A stretch of 64,000 nt of DNA from Kerstersia similis. GTDB lineage: Bacteria > Pseudomonadota > Gammaproteobacteria > Burkholderiales > Burkholderiaceae_B. The notes under the pieces were generated by a model. The model worked only from the letters and a program-made list of their open reading frames with translations. It did no database searches and had not been told where the DNA came from. The position numbers and the translations under genes were made by a program. The stretch covers positions 62,001 through 126,000 of the forward strand of contig NZ_CBCSIQ010000004.1 in NCBI RefSeq assembly GCF_965139615.1. Reading direction: 5' to 3'. Positions 18,116 to 26,944 of this stretch are shown piece by piece; the stretch's first letter is position 1; every line of letters begins with the position of its first letter.

Positions 18116-19027
18116 ATGAAATTTCTTAACTTTCGGCTGGATGGCGGGACGCATCTGGGCGTCATGCTGGGCGAGACCCATGTGCTGGATGTCAGTATGG
18201 CCTGGCCAGCAGGGGCAGCGGGGCCAGCGCCAGATTCCGTCGATGCCTTGATTCTGGCTGGCGACGCTGCGCTGGAGGTTGTGCGCCAGCTGCTTTGGGA
18301 GCATGACATGCAGGAGGCCAGCAACGTGCATCGCTACGATGCGTTGGAAATACTGCCTCCGGCAGATCCGCGGGGACGAAACATTTTCAATGTGGGCCGC
18401 AATTATCGCGAGCACATTATTGAAGGCAATCTGGCCAACGGACGTCCGGCCGATGCCTTTCCCACGGCGATCGAGTTCTTCACCAAGCCACGCACGGCGC
18501 TGGCGGCGCACGGCGGCCAGGTGTTGCGGCATGCGGGTTTGACCGCGAGCCTGGATTATGAGGTGGAGCTGGCCATCGTCATCGGCCGCGGCGGGCGAGA
18601 TATCCCGGCAGCCGAAGCTTTGCAGCATGTGTTTGGCTACACCATTCTGAATGACATTACGGCGCGCGACCTGCAACGCCTGCATGGGCAGTGGTTCAAG
18701 GGCAAGAGCCTGGATACCAGCTGTCCGCTGGGGCCGGTCGTGGTGCATGCCAGCGCGATTGCGGATCCGGACGCCTTGATGCTGGAACTGGATGTCGATG
18801 GCGAATTGCGTCAGCGCGATAGCACGGCTTCCATGATTTTCAGTATTGCGACCATCGTGTCGTCGCTATCCGAAGGCATGACGCTTCTGCCGGGGGATGT
18901 GATTGCGACCGGCACCCCCAAGGGCGTCGGCTTCGCCATGCGGCCGCAGCGTTGTTTGCAGGCGGGGCAAACCGTGCGTGCCCGCATCGAAGGCATAGGC
19001 GAACTGGTCAATACCGTGGTGGATTGA
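18116..19027 (+). CDS. Fumarylacetoacetate hydrolase (FAH) family protein
   Basis: This 303-aa protein starts at 18116 after AAGGGG. An N-terminal accessory domain is followed by the FAH catalytic domain from about residue 85: VGRNYREHI, the E-x-E metal site in LDYEVELAIVIGRGG (about 142-156), GYTILNDITARDLQ and GDVIATGTPKGVG near 265. The family hydrolyses or decarboxylates 2-oxo/beta-diketo acids, the products of aromatic ring cleavage, using Mg2+ or Mn2+. In this cluster it could act on a ring-cleavage product made by the dioxygenase at 32148; the exact substrate is unknown. Confidence 0.87.
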   Translation: MKFLNFRLDGGTHLGVMLGETHVLDVSMAWPAGAAGPAPDSVDALILAGDAALEVVRQLLWEHDMQEASNVHRYDALEILPPADPRGRNIFNVGRNYREHIIEGNLANGRPADAFPTAIEFFTKPRTALAAHGGQVLRHAGLTASLDYEVELAIVIGRGGRDIPAAEALQHVFGYTILNDITARDLQRLHGQWFKGKSLDTSCPLGPVVVHASAIADPDALMLELDVDGELRQRDSTASMIFSIATIVSSLSEGMTLLPGDVIATGTPKGVGFAMRPQRCLQAGQTVRARIEGIGELVNTVVD

Positions 19028-19082
19028 CGGTCGCGCGCGCATCCCGCGTTTTCAAAAGAGAAGAACCCATAAGGAGACAAAC

Positions 19083-19484
19083 ATGGCTTTGAATACCCCC
19101 CACCTTCCCAATGCCGAGCGCTATGGTCCGCTGGATTCACGCAACATGGCTGTGGACGAACTGCCCTGGAAGGCGACGCCCACACCAGGCATAGATATGA
19201 AGATCCTGATGCAGGACGAGGAAACCGGTTTATTGACAGCATTGTTCCGCTGGCAGCCGGGCAGCGTACTGGGGTTGCATGAACATGTGGAAGTCGAACA
19301 AAGCTATGTGCTGGAGGGCGAGTTCGAGGATGAGGACGGTGTGTACCGGGCGGGGAACTTCGTCTGGCGTCCGAAGGGGCATCGACATATCGCACGCTCA
19401 CCCAAGGGGGCGCTGGTGCTCTGTTTCTTCCTGAAGCCCAATAAGTTTATCGGGGGGGAACTGGCGGGTACGGAACTGAAATGA
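19083..19484 (+). CDS. Cupin domain protein (ChrR/Dke1-like)
   Basis: This 133-aa single-domain cupin has motif 1 LHEHVEVEQSYVLEGEFEDEDG (residues about 62-83), supplying His-x-His and Glu ligands, and motif 2 FVWRPKGHRHIARSPKG with the last His. It resembles ChrR-type cupins and small Fe(II) C-C cleaving enzymes such as acetylacetone and 2,4'-dihydroxyacetophenone dioxygenases. The ribosome site AAGGAG is strong. Placed between FAH and the TRAP binding protein, it may be a pathway dioxygenase or isomerase; this is inference. Confidence 0.8.
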   Translation: MALNTPHLPNAERYGPLDSRNMAVDELPWKATPTPGIDMKILMQDEETGLLTALFRWQPGSVLGLHEHVEVEQSYVLEGEFEDEDGVYRAGNFVWRPKGHRHIARSPKGALVLCFFLKPNKFIGGELAGTELK

Positions 19485-19595
19485 GGTGCAGGGCAAACCG
19501 CTGCGGCAGTGTGGTGGTGTGGTACAGGCAGGCTTAGTTCACAGGCGTAGTTCCATTAAAAAAATACTGGTTCATCCACCAGGCAGGAGACAAAC

Positions 19596-20645
19596 ATGAA
19601 AACTCGCAATCTTCTCAAGGCAGGTGCCGGCCTCAGCCGCGGTGCTGTGCTGTGTGCAGCCGCCATGCTGGCATGGAGCGCCACATCAGCGCAGGCGGCA
19701 GACATCCGTGACCAGCGGGTCAAGTTCAGCTATCCCGTGGCACAGGACAACCCCGTTGGCATCGCGGTGGATCATTACGCGAAGCTGGTGGAACAAAAAA
19801 GCGGTGGGCGCATCAAGGTGACGGGCTATCCCAACGCCACGCTGGGCAATGAAATCCAGGCAATGTCGTCCGCGCAGGGGGGCATTCTGGAAATGACGGT
19901 AGTGTCCACGGCAGGGGCGGCCGGCAATGTCAAGGAACTGGCGATTTTCGATCTGCCTTTCATTTTCCAGAGCCCGGAGGAAGCGGATGCAGTCATTGAC
20001 AGCGAAGTCGGCCAGCAGTTGCTCGACAAGTTCTCGGACAAGGGGCTGGTCGGCATGTGCTACCTGGATTACGGCTTCCGCCAGGTGACCAACAGCAAGC
20101 ACCCGATTGCCAAGCTGGACGATTTCCGCAACCTGAAAATCCGCACCCTGCAGAATCGGGTCTATATCGACATTTTCAAGGCTTTGGGCGCGACGCCGTT
20201 GCCGCTGCCTTATCCGGAAACCTATACGGCCCTGGAAACCAAGGCGATCGACGGGCAGGAGAGTTCATTCCTGGTGACAAAATCGAGCTCCTACCAGGAC
20301 ATTCAAAAGTACCTCAGCGAAACGCGCCACGTTTATCTGCCGGCGGTGGTGATGGCGAGCAAGAAGTTCTGGGACAAGCTGAACGACGAGGAGCGCGGTG
20401 TGCTGCAGTCGGCGTGTGTGGAAACCCAGGCGTTTCACCGTGACCTGAGCCGCAAGATGGAAGCGGATGTGGTCAAGGAGCTGACGGACGCAGGCATGGT
20501 ATTCAATGCCATCAGCCCTGAGGAACATGCCCGCATGGTGGAGGTCACCGCGCCCGTGATCCAGAAGTACAAGCCTGAGCTGGGCGATGCGCTGGTGGAT
20601 CGGACGCTGGAAATCATCACCGAGGCTCGCAGCAAGGCCAACTGA
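19596..20645 (+). CDS. TRAP transporter solute-binding protein (DctP type)
   Basis: This 349-aa periplasmic protein has a signal peptide ending at SAQA/ADI (about residue 34). DctP signatures include GRIKVTGYPNATLGNEIQAM (60-80), FDLPFIFQSPEEA and the ligand-contact region LKIRTLQNRVYIDIFKALGA near 175, where the Arg of LKIR normally holds a substrate carboxylate. It delivers substrate to the permeases encoded at 15407-17254; separation of the binding protein from its permeases is common. A hairpin follows the stop. Confidence 0.92.
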   Translation: MKTRNLLKAGAGLSRGAVLCAAAMLAWSATSAQAADIRDQRVKFSYPVAQDNPVGIAVDHYAKLVEQKSGGRIKVTGYPNATLGNEIQAMSSAQGGILEMTVVSTAGAAGNVKELAIFDLPFIFQSPEEADAVIDSEVGQQLLDKFSDKGLVGMCYLDYGFRQVTNSKHPIAKLDDFRNLKIRTLQNRVYIDIFKALGATPLPLPYPETYTALETKAIDGQESSFLVTKSSSYQDIQKYLSETRHVYLPAVVMASKKFWDKLNDEERGVLQSACVETQAFHRDLSRKMEADVVKELTDAGMVFNAISPEEHARMVEVTAPVIQKYKPELGDALVDRTLEIITEARSKAN

Positions 20646-20651
20646 GTGTCG

Positions 20652-20673
20652 GGCAGCGCGTCAGGGCGCTGCC
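20652..20673 (+). other. Stable mRNA hairpin after dctP-type gene
   Basis: GGCAGCGC-GTCAGG-GCGCTGCC is a perfect 8-bp stem five bases past the stop, without a T tract. Such hairpins often stabilise the binding-protein segment of transporter mRNAs or cause partial termination before the SDR genes. Confidence 0.45.
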
Positions 20674-20774
20674 ATTCCGATTGAAGGCAAGCCTGCGGGC
20701 GATCAAGGCATGCCGGCCTAGTGGGGCTGGCATGTGCTTGGTGCCTGCTGGCATCAGCGAGGGAGTGACTGGTG

Positions 20775-21524
20775 ATGGATGTGGAACGACTGCCGTATGA
20801 CCTCAGTGGTCAGCGGATATTGGTGACGGGAGCCTGCGGCGGAATTGGTCAGGCGACGGCACGCTTGTGCGCCCGGCTGGGGGCGGAATTGATTCTGACC
20901 GATTGTGTGGCGCCTGATGGCAGCTTGCTGGAGACCCTGGCGTGCAGCGATGGCCGTGACCATCATTTCGTGCTGTGCGATGTGCGTGATCGGGATGCGG
21001 TGGAAGCGCTGTGCCTGGCTCAGGGACCCATCCAGGCAGCGGTTCTCAACGCAGGCATTTATGCCTTGATGGATTGGGACGAGGCGGATTGGGATGAGGT
21101 GCTGGCTGACACCATGGATATCAATCTGGCCGGGCCAGTGAACTTCGCCCGGGCGTTGCTGCCGGGCATGAAAGCGGCCGGTTACGGCCGGATTGCCATG
21201 GTCGGTTCGGTGGCGGCGCATACCGGGGGGTCATTCGCCCATGCGCCGGCGCATTACGCGGCCTCAAAGGGAGCATTGCACAGTTTCACGCGCTGGCTGG
21301 CGCGCCGCGCGGCGCCGGAGGTGATGGTCAACCTGGTTGCGCCGGGGGCGATTGCCACGCGCATGGTCGCCATGGCGGATCCTGCCATGATGCAGAACGT
21401 GCCGGTGCCGCGCTTCGGGCGCCCGGAAGAGGTGGCCTGGCCCTTGGCCTTCCTGTGCTCGCCAGGGGCGAGTTTCATTTGCGGCGCGACCTTGGATGTC
21501 AATGGCGGCGCCTATCTGCGTTGA
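20775..21524 (+). CDS. Short-chain dehydrogenase/reductase (first of three)
   Basis: This 249-aa protein has a Rossmann fold with nucleotide motif TGACGGIG (about 15-22), the NAG block (VLNAGIYAL, near 90), a catalytic Ser region (MVGSVAAHTGG) and YxxxK in HYAASKGALHSF near 155-167. The C-terminal LDVNGGAYLR is typical of classical SDRs. It oxidises an alcohol or reduces a ketone with NAD(P). ATG 20775 is preferred over the adjoining GTG. It opens a run of three SDR genes, indicating successive redox steps on one substrate. Confidence 0.88.
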   Translation: MDVERLPYDLSGQRILVTGACGGIGQATARLCARLGAELILTDCVAPDGSLLETLACSDGRDHHFVLCDVRDRDAVEALCLAQGPIQAAVLNAGIYALMDWDEADWDEVLADTMDINLAGPVNFARALLPGMKAAGYGRIAMVGSVAAHTGGSFAHAPAHYAASKGALHSFTRWLARRAAPEVMVNLVAPGAIATRMVAMADPAMMQNVPVPRFGRPEEVAWPLAFLCSPGASFICGATLDVNGGAYLR

Positions 21525-21553
21525 GGCGCCGCAGGCGTGGCGAAGGAGGGGGC

Positions 21554-22378
21554 ATGAATCAGGAAATTGAAGGTGCAGAGGCTGTGGCATCGGGGCGAGC
21601 AGGCGGCGATGGCTACCAGGGCTTGCGCGTCATGATCAGCGCGGGCGGCTCGGGGATCGGCCTGGCAATTGCGCAGGCGTTTGTGCAACACGGTGCCAGG
21701 GTCCACATCAGTGATATTGCGCCGGCCGCCTTGGCCGCCGCATGCGATGCGCTGCCGGGGATAGGGGCTTGCCTGGCCGATGCCAGCGATCCGGCCGCTG
21801 TCGAGCATTGGTTTGACGTTGCCCAGACAGCGCTGGGCGGGTTGGATGTGCTGGTGAATAACGCCTGTATTGCCGGCCCGACTGCAGCCATTACCGAGAT
21901 CGAACCGGCGCAGTGGGATGCTGTGATGGCGGTGAATCTGCGCAGCCAGTATTTGTGCGTCCGTCAGGCTGTCCCGGCGCTGCGGCGTTCTGGGCGTGGC
22001 GCCATCATCAACCTGAGTTCCGTGGCGGGCCGTCTGGGGTATCCGCTGCGCACGCCTTATGCTGCCTCCAAATGGGCGGTAGTGGGGCTGACGCAGAGCC
22101 TGGCGCTGGAGTTGGGCGGGGACGATATCACTGTCAATGCGATTCTGCCGGGCGTGGTCGATAGCGAACGCTCGCGTACGGTGACGGCCGCCAAAGCCCA
22201 GGCCAGGGGGATCAGCCTGGCTGAACAGGAGGCGGGCATTCTGGACAGGATTGCCCTGCATCGCAAAGTCCCCTTGCAGGATGTGGCGCAGACGGCCTTG
22301 TTCCTGGCCTCACCGGCAGGCCGCAGCTTTACCGGTCAGAACTTCAATGTCTGCGCCGGCATACAAACCTTGATTTGA
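21554..22378 (+). CDS. Short-chain dehydrogenase/reductase (second of three)
   Basis: This 274-aa protein starts at 21554, where GAAGGAGG lies upstream. The usual TGxxxGIG is altered to SAGGSGIG (about residue 29), which still has the glycine spacing. NNACIAG, NLSSVAGRLG and the catalytic YAASKWAVVG (near 173) are present, with the C-terminal FNVCAGIQTLI replacing the common DGG. The 25-residue N-terminal extension is longer than in most SDRs. It lies 29 bp after the first SDR and 10 bp before the third. Confidence 0.87.
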   Translation: MNQEIEGAEAVASGRAGGDGYQGLRVMISAGGSGIGLAIAQAFVQHGARVHISDIAPAALAAACDALPGIGACLADASDPAAVEHWFDVAQTALGGLDVLVNNACIAGPTAAITEIEPAQWDAVMAVNLRSQYLCVRQAVPALRRSGRGAIINLSSVAGRLGYPLRTPYAASKWAVVGLTQSLALELGGDDITVNAILPGVVDSERSRTVTAAKAQARGISLAEQEAGILDRIALHRKVPLQDVAQTALFLASPAGRSFTGQNFNVCAGIQTLI

Positions 22379-22388
22379 GTAAGCAACC

Positions 22389-23171
22389 ATGGATGCGAAT
22401 AGCTATTTTGAGCAGACTTTCGGCCTGCAGGGCCGGGTGGCGTGCGTGACGGGCAGCGCGTCGGGACTGGGGCTGGCCATCGCCCGACACCTGGGGCGGG
22501 CCGGAGCGCGCGTGGTCATCAATGACCTGGATGCGGCACGCTGCGACGAGGCCGTTCAGGTCTTGGCGGAGCAGGGCATACAGGCGTGCGCCAGCGTATT
22601 CAACGTGGCGCTCGCCGGTGAGGTCGAAGCGGCCATCACGACGCTGGCGGCGGCTGGCTGGGCGCCGGATATCCTGGTCAGCAATGCGGGCAACCAGAAC
22701 CGCAAACCCGTCGTGGAAATGACGCAGCAGGAGTGGCAGGCACTCTTCGATGTGCATGTGAACGGTGCATTCAACTGCGCCCATGCCGTGCTGCCGTACA
22801 TGCAACAGCGCGGTTTCGGGCGCATTGTCATGATGTCCTCGGTAGCAGGACAAGCCTGCATGCCGGGTATTGCCGCCTATGCGTCGGCAAAGGGGGCGAT
22901 TGCTGCTTTCACGCGTGCGTTGGCCGTGGAATATGGCCCGGCTGGCGTGACGGCGAATGCCTTGGCGCCTGGCTTTGTGCGTACCCGCTTCACCCAGGGC
23001 CTGCAGGAGCGGGATGGCTTCGACGATTTCCTGAAGCAGGCCGTGCCGCTGGGGCGTTGGGCCGACCCGGACGATATTGCGCCAGCGGTGGTATATCTGG
23101 CCTCTGCGGCGGGCGGATTCGTCAACGGGCAGGTGCTGGCGCTTGATGGCGGCATGCTGGCGCGCATGTAA
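22389..23171 (+). CDS. Short-chain dehydrogenase/reductase (third of three)
   Basis: This 260-aa classical SDR has TGSASGLG (residues 19-26), SNAGNQNRKPV, MMSSVAGQ, YASAKGAIAAFTRAL (near 160) and a closing ALDGGMLARM. It resembles gluconate 5-dehydrogenase and 3-oxoacyl-ACP reductase types. The cofactor cannot be decided firmly, but Asp in VINDLDA after strand 2 favours NAD(H). It is co-transcribed with the other two SDRs. Confidence 0.88.
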   Translation: MDANSYFEQTFGLQGRVACVTGSASGLGLAIARHLGRAGARVVINDLDAARCDEAVQVLAEQGIQACASVFNVALAGEVEAAITTLAAAGWAPDILVSNAGNQNRKPVVEMTQQEWQALFDVHVNGAFNCAHAVLPYMQQRGFGRIVMMSSVAGQACMPGIAAYASAKGAIAAFTRALAVEYGPAGVTANALAPGFVRTRFTQGLQERDGFDDFLKQAVPLGRWADPDDIAPAVVYLASAAGGFVNGQVLALDGGMLARM

Positions 23172-23214
23172 CCAGGCCCGGGCCTTCTCTACGCAGGAAT
23201 GACGGAGTTTTTCA

Positions 23215-23517
23215 ATGTATATGCATATTGTATTGATGGCCCTGGATGAGTCTGCGGATGCCGGATTTTTCGAACGGGTGGAACACTATGCGCAGCGCAT
23301 CCGCCAGGAGTGCGACGGTGTGCTGCTGTATGGCCTGCATGTCAATGAAGCGGCGCGTTCCCAGGGCTATGGCTACGCCATGGTGTCGGGTTTTGTGTCC
23401 AGTCATGCCCATGAGGAATACCAGGTGAGTCCGGCCCATCAGGAAATGAAGACCTGGATGATGCCCTTCATTGAGCGTATGGTGGTATTTGACAGCCCAG
23501 TGGCAGACGCCTGCTGA
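23215..23517 (+). CDS. Dabb (stress-responsive A/B barrel) protein
   Basis: This 100-aa protein fits the dimeric alpha/beta barrel (Dabb) fold: strand MYMHIVLMALDES, helix FFERVEHYAQRIRQ, strand GVLLYGLHVNEA and a second half with GYAMVSGFVSS, EYQVSPAHQEM and a final VVFDSPV. Dabb proteins in catabolic operons often bind or rearrange small metabolites. Last gene of the SDR run; convergent with the DUF1329 gene. Specific function unknown. Confidence 0.75.
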   Translation: MYMHIVLMALDESADAGFFERVEHYAQRIRQECDGVLLYGLHVNEAARSQGYGYAMVSGFVSSHAHEEYQVSPAHQEMKTWMMPFIERMVVFDSPVADAC

Positions 23518-23529
23518 GGTCATGGCGGC

Positions 23530-24879
23530 CTAGCGTATGCCTTCGCCTGCCATCGCATCGGGCGTGAAGACAGAGTCCGGTTGCCGCTCCCGTACCACAA
23601 ACGGTGGATGGGCCGAAGTTCGGGAATTGATGCCGGAGATGAAGGCGGTTTCCGCCAGCAGATCGTGGGCGCCAAAAACAGCGGGCAGCAGCGCAGGCAT
23701 GTCCGGCGCCACGACGGGCGCCACCCAGGTCATTTTCCACAACTGCCCATGGCCGTCCCAGCGCTCGCCCAGCGTGCAGATCCAGGTGTCCTCGTCGCAG
23801 TAGTAGCGGCTGCGTGGCGCCTGGTGACGCTTGCCTTCACGCAGCGTGGCGTCTATTACCCAAACTCGGTGTTTTTCCCAGCGCATGTACTCCGGTTTTA
23901 CATGATGGGGCGCCATGACATCCTCGTCGGTCGCCGCGCCGAAAATGCGGTTGTTGTTGTAGGGAATGAACATCTCCTGCTTGCCCACCAGCTTCCAGTT
24001 GTAGCGGTCCAGCCGGCCGAAAAATCCGTAGGCTTCATCGACCGACGTAATGCCTCCGGTTGATGGGTCCGGCGTATCGCAACAGGGGTTGGGCAGCTTG
24101 CGCACGCGGCGCTGTCCGGTGAGATACAGCCAGACCTGGGTTTTGTCCTGGTCCAGATTTTCTATGCCCACAATGGCGTCACCGGCACGTATTGCCGGTG
24201 CGCGTGTCAGCAGGCGCAGCTTGGAAAACTCGCCGGAGTCGTAAAAGGTTTCGGGTGAGCCGTCCTGGTAATAGAACGGATATTGATAGTCGCTGGTAAT
24301 GTCGGTGATCTTCACCAACTTGCCGTTGGCGGTTGCCTGGTATTGCGATGGCGAACGCTGCAAGGCCACGCCCTGCCAGCGCAACAGGTGGTTCCACATG
24401 ACTTCCGTCCCGGATTGCGGAATGGGGAAGGGGACGCCGCCGAAGGCACCGCGCACATCGTCGCCTTCCAGCTGGCCACGCGTGGCATTGGCATAGGTGT
24501 TGTCGTACACCCATTGCGGCGCTGATGCCGTGCGCCGCGTGGGATAGACGTCAAGATGGAATGAGTCTGGGTATTTCTGCAGCAGGGCGCGGGTGCCTTC
24601 CGACAGCTGATTGGCGTATTCGCCCATGTTTTGCGCGTTGATCTGGTAGAGCGGCTTGTCGGCTGCAAAGGGGTCGGTGCGCGGGTCGGGCAGGGGCGTG
24701 GTGTAGCCGCCTTCCCAGGGCGGAATGGAACCGTCGGCATTGCCGGCGCGTTCGGCGCCGAAGGGCGTGAGGTCCTGCTTCAGGCGTTCGGCCTGCGCGG
24801 CATCGACACCGGCGCGTGCGCCGCTGGCCAACAGCGCCATTGTCAGGGCCAGGGGCAAGGTAGTACGCAGAAATGTCAT
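23530..24879 (-). CDS. DUF1329 outer-membrane/lipoprotein-sorting-like protein
   Basis: This 449-aa exported protein has a signal peptide (LPLALTMALLASGARAG, cleavage near 23). DUF1329 signatures include the opening LKQDLTPFGAERAGNADGSIPPW, DITSDYQYPFYYQ, QRRVRKLPN and SRYYCDEDTWICTLGERWDGHG near 360. The fold is LolA/LolB-like. It pairs with the DUF1302 gene upstream, a recurring partnership encoded with MMPL exporters and YCF48-like proteins in degraders of hydrophobic compounds. The molecular role is unproven; envelope transport of lipophilic substrate is a reasonable guess. It ends in TAG. Confidence 0.87.
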   Translation of the reverse strand: MTFLRTTLPLALTMALLASGARAGVDAAQAERLKQDLTPFGAERAGNADGSIPPWEGGYTTPLPDPRTDPFAADKPLYQINAQNMGEYANQLSEGTRALLQKYPDSFHLDVYPTRRTASAPQWVYDNTYANATRGQLEGDDVRGAFGGVPFPIPQSGTEVMWNHLLRWQGVALQRSPSQYQATANGKLVKITDITSDYQYPFYYQDGSPETFYDSGEFSKLRLLTRAPAIRAGDAIVGIENLDQDKTQVWLYLTGQRRVRKLPNPCCDTPDPSTGGITSVDEAYGFFGRLDRYNWKLVGKQEMFIPYNNNRIFGAATDEDVMAPHHVKPEYMRWEKHRVWVIDATLREGKRHQAPRSRYYCDEDTWICTLGERWDGHGQLWKMTWVAPVVAPDMPALLPAVFGAHDLLAETAFISGINSRTSAHPPFVVRERQPDSVFTPDAMAGEGIR

Positions 24880-24908
24880 GGCGGGAATTCCTTGTTTTCA
24901 GGGCGGGA

Positions 24909-26546
24909 TCAGAAGGAGCGCTGTACGGACAGCGCAATGAAATCGCGGTCCTTCATGCTTTGCAGATAGGACACGCTGTTATTGACCAGATACGGGCCGG
25001 ACGGGCCGAAATAATGGTTGTAGTGGGCAGTGATCTGCCAGGTGTTCAGGTAATTCATGTTCAGGCCGATATTGATGTTGCCCACGTGGTTGCCGTAGAA
25101 CGAATCCACCATGGACGAGTTGCCGAACCCGATGCCCATGCCGATCGGCACGCCCACATCCAGGCCCGGCAGGACCTGGCGGTAGCGTGGTTCATAGGAA
25201 AATCGGATGTTGACTGCGTCGCGGTCAGCGTTTGGATTGAGCGCCTGGGGGTTGTGGGTGATGCTCATGCGCCGGTTGAAGGCGATTTCCCCGGAGAAAT
25301 CCGATTCGCGGGCGATGAAGTTCGGTCCGAAGCTGGCCAGCCAGGACATCTGGGCGTGCAAGGTCTTGCCGATGGCATAGAGTGCATTGCCGTGGTTGTC
25401 GCCGCCGCCCATGCTGTTGTCCTGCAGGTCGCTGGACAGCGGCATGTTGTCGCGCATCGAGACTTCCGCAGCGACGTTCCAGTCGCCGAAAGACCGGCTG
25501 GCACTGGCGCCGAATGCGCGTATGCCTTCGTGGTAGGCCAGTTGGTAGAGGCCGACAAGGCCGGTATGTGGGTCGATGCCGGCCGGGTCATAGAAACGGC
25601 CGTAGAGTTGCGGCGTCTTGGCGTGGTAACGGATGGCGTACAGGCCGAAATCGCTTTCGCCGACGCGAAAACGCAGTTGTACGCCGCCTTGCCCGCCATT
25701 GCTGGGTTTCATGTCGGGGCCGCGCACCAGCCCCATGGCGCCTCCGCCGGGAATTAGGGGGCCGCCCAGTAATAGACGCTCGGCGCCTGCGCCGATGATG
25801 TCGGAGGTCGAAAAGTAGCTGCCCGAGCCCGGTAGCCGGGTTTCCTCCCAATGGAACTGGTAATAGGCGCCGACCGAAATGCGGGGGGTAATTTGCAGCT
25901 GCATGGATACCTGGGGCACGGGGCGGATGAGTTCCTTGAACTGTGTGCCGGGCACGGACAGGCCTTTGACCGCATCTATCGGCGCCTGGCCGGCGGCGAT
26001 GCCGTTATCGCCGAAGTACAGGCTTTCGCCCCAGAGCAGGGAGTGGCGGCCGGCGCGAAAGGAAAGTTTGGTGCTGCCGATTTCGGTGGACCCGAAGGCG
26101 AAGGCATCGAGCAGTTCGGCCTTGCGTCCGTGCAGCTTCTCCGTGGCGCGGGTGAATTCGTAGTAGGGAACCGACAGCGCATTGGCGGTTGCCGGCGAGT
26201 GGTTGTCGTTGTCGCGGTTGTAAATGCTGTCGTACCAGGCAGCGCCGGAAACCCGCACGCCAAAGCGCTGATAGACGATATCCAGTTCGGACAACAGGTC
26301 GAAGCGCTGGGAAATGAAGCCACGCCCCAGGTTACGGTCGCCATCGTCGCCATTGACTGTATCCGGGCCGTCGATCAGCGTGGCCGAGGGATGGTGCAGC
26401 CGCACGCCGGTGCTGTACTTCAGGGTGTTGTCCCAGCGTATGCGTACGTCGGGATTGCCCGTGCCGATCTCGGCTGCCTGTGCGGGCGTGCTCATCAGCC
26501 CCGCCGCCATCATGCCTGCCAGTGGCCAGTAGGAAAGTCTGGGCAT
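24909..26546 (-). CDS. DUF1302 family outer-membrane protein
   Basis: This 545-aa protein starts at 26546 (MPRLSYWPLAGM) with GAGGAA upstream. A signal peptide ends at AQAA/EIG (about 24). The body is predicted beta-barrel with repeated amphipathic strands. DUF1302 motifs include DVRIRWDNTLKYSTGVR, FDLLSELDIVYQRFGVRVSGA and AGRHSLLWGESLYFG (near 190), with a C-terminal FIALSVQRSF ending in Phe. It is the first gene of the DUF1302-DUF1329 unit, probably an outer-membrane channel for hydrophobic compounds. Confidence 0.88.
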   Translation of the reverse strand: MPRLSYWPLAGMMAAGLMSTPAQAAEIGTGNPDVRIRWDNTLKYSTGVRLHHPSATLIDGPDTVNGDDGDRNLGRGFISQRFDLLSELDIVYQRFGVRVSGAAWYDSIYNRDNDNHSPATANALSVPYYEFTRATEKLHGRKAELLDAFAFGSTEIGSTKLSFRAGRHSLLWGESLYFGDNGIAAGQAPIDAVKGLSVPGTQFKELIRPVPQVSMQLQITPRISVGAYYQFHWEETRLPGSGSYFSTSDIIGAGAERLLLGGPLIPGGGAMGLVRGPDMKPSNGGQGGVQLRFRVGESDFGLYAIRYHAKTPQLYGRFYDPAGIDPHTGLVGLYQLAYHEGIRAFGASASRSFGDWNVAAEVSMRDNMPLSSDLQDNSMGGGDNHGNALYAIGKTLHAQMSWLASFGPNFIARESDFSGEIAFNRRMSITHNPQALNPNADRDAVNIRFSYEPRYRQVLPGLDVGVPIGMGIGFGNSSMVDSFYGNHVGNINIGLNMNYLNTWQITAHYNHYFGPSGPYLVNNSVSYLQSMKDRDFIALSVQRSF

Positions 26547-26944
26547 GGTCGTGGTTCCTCTTGGATGGATTGGAAATGCTCGCTTCGGCGTGCCGGCAGC
26601 CGCCGGTAGGCCTGCCAGCGCAACCAAGTATGGGAGGCGCGACCAGGACGGTCATCTTGCAAACGGTAGATAGGGTGGATACCTAATGGTTAACGTCCAT
26701 GCGGCAGAACAGGCCGGTTCCAGGGCAGCGCCAGAACGTGCGGCGGCATGGCCGGGCACCCTGGACGGGAACGGCAGGCAGGGAATGGGGGGCTAAAGGC
26801 GGAGCGCAGGCAGAGAAAAAATCAGGGGAAGGCGAGAAAGGTGGGGGGGGCCACGAGCACTGACGGTGGAGGTTCTGGTTTCCTTTAGGTTGCCCTTAGG
26901 TCACCCTTCGTCAGTCCTCGGACAGCCGCAGGTCGGCGGCAGAA
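26547..26944. promoter_or_regulatory. Upstream region of DUF1302 operon with ACCTAANGG motifs
   Basis: This 398-bp gap between the LuxR-type gene and DUF1302, both on the minus strand, shows no convincing ORF. It carries ACCTAATGGT at 26681-26690 and, on the opposite strand at 26882-26903, ACCTAAGGG and ACCTAAAGG in 11-bp phased repeats (periods at 26882, 26893 and 26904). These are candidate sites for the adjacent LuxR-type regulator (inference). Confidence 0.4.
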
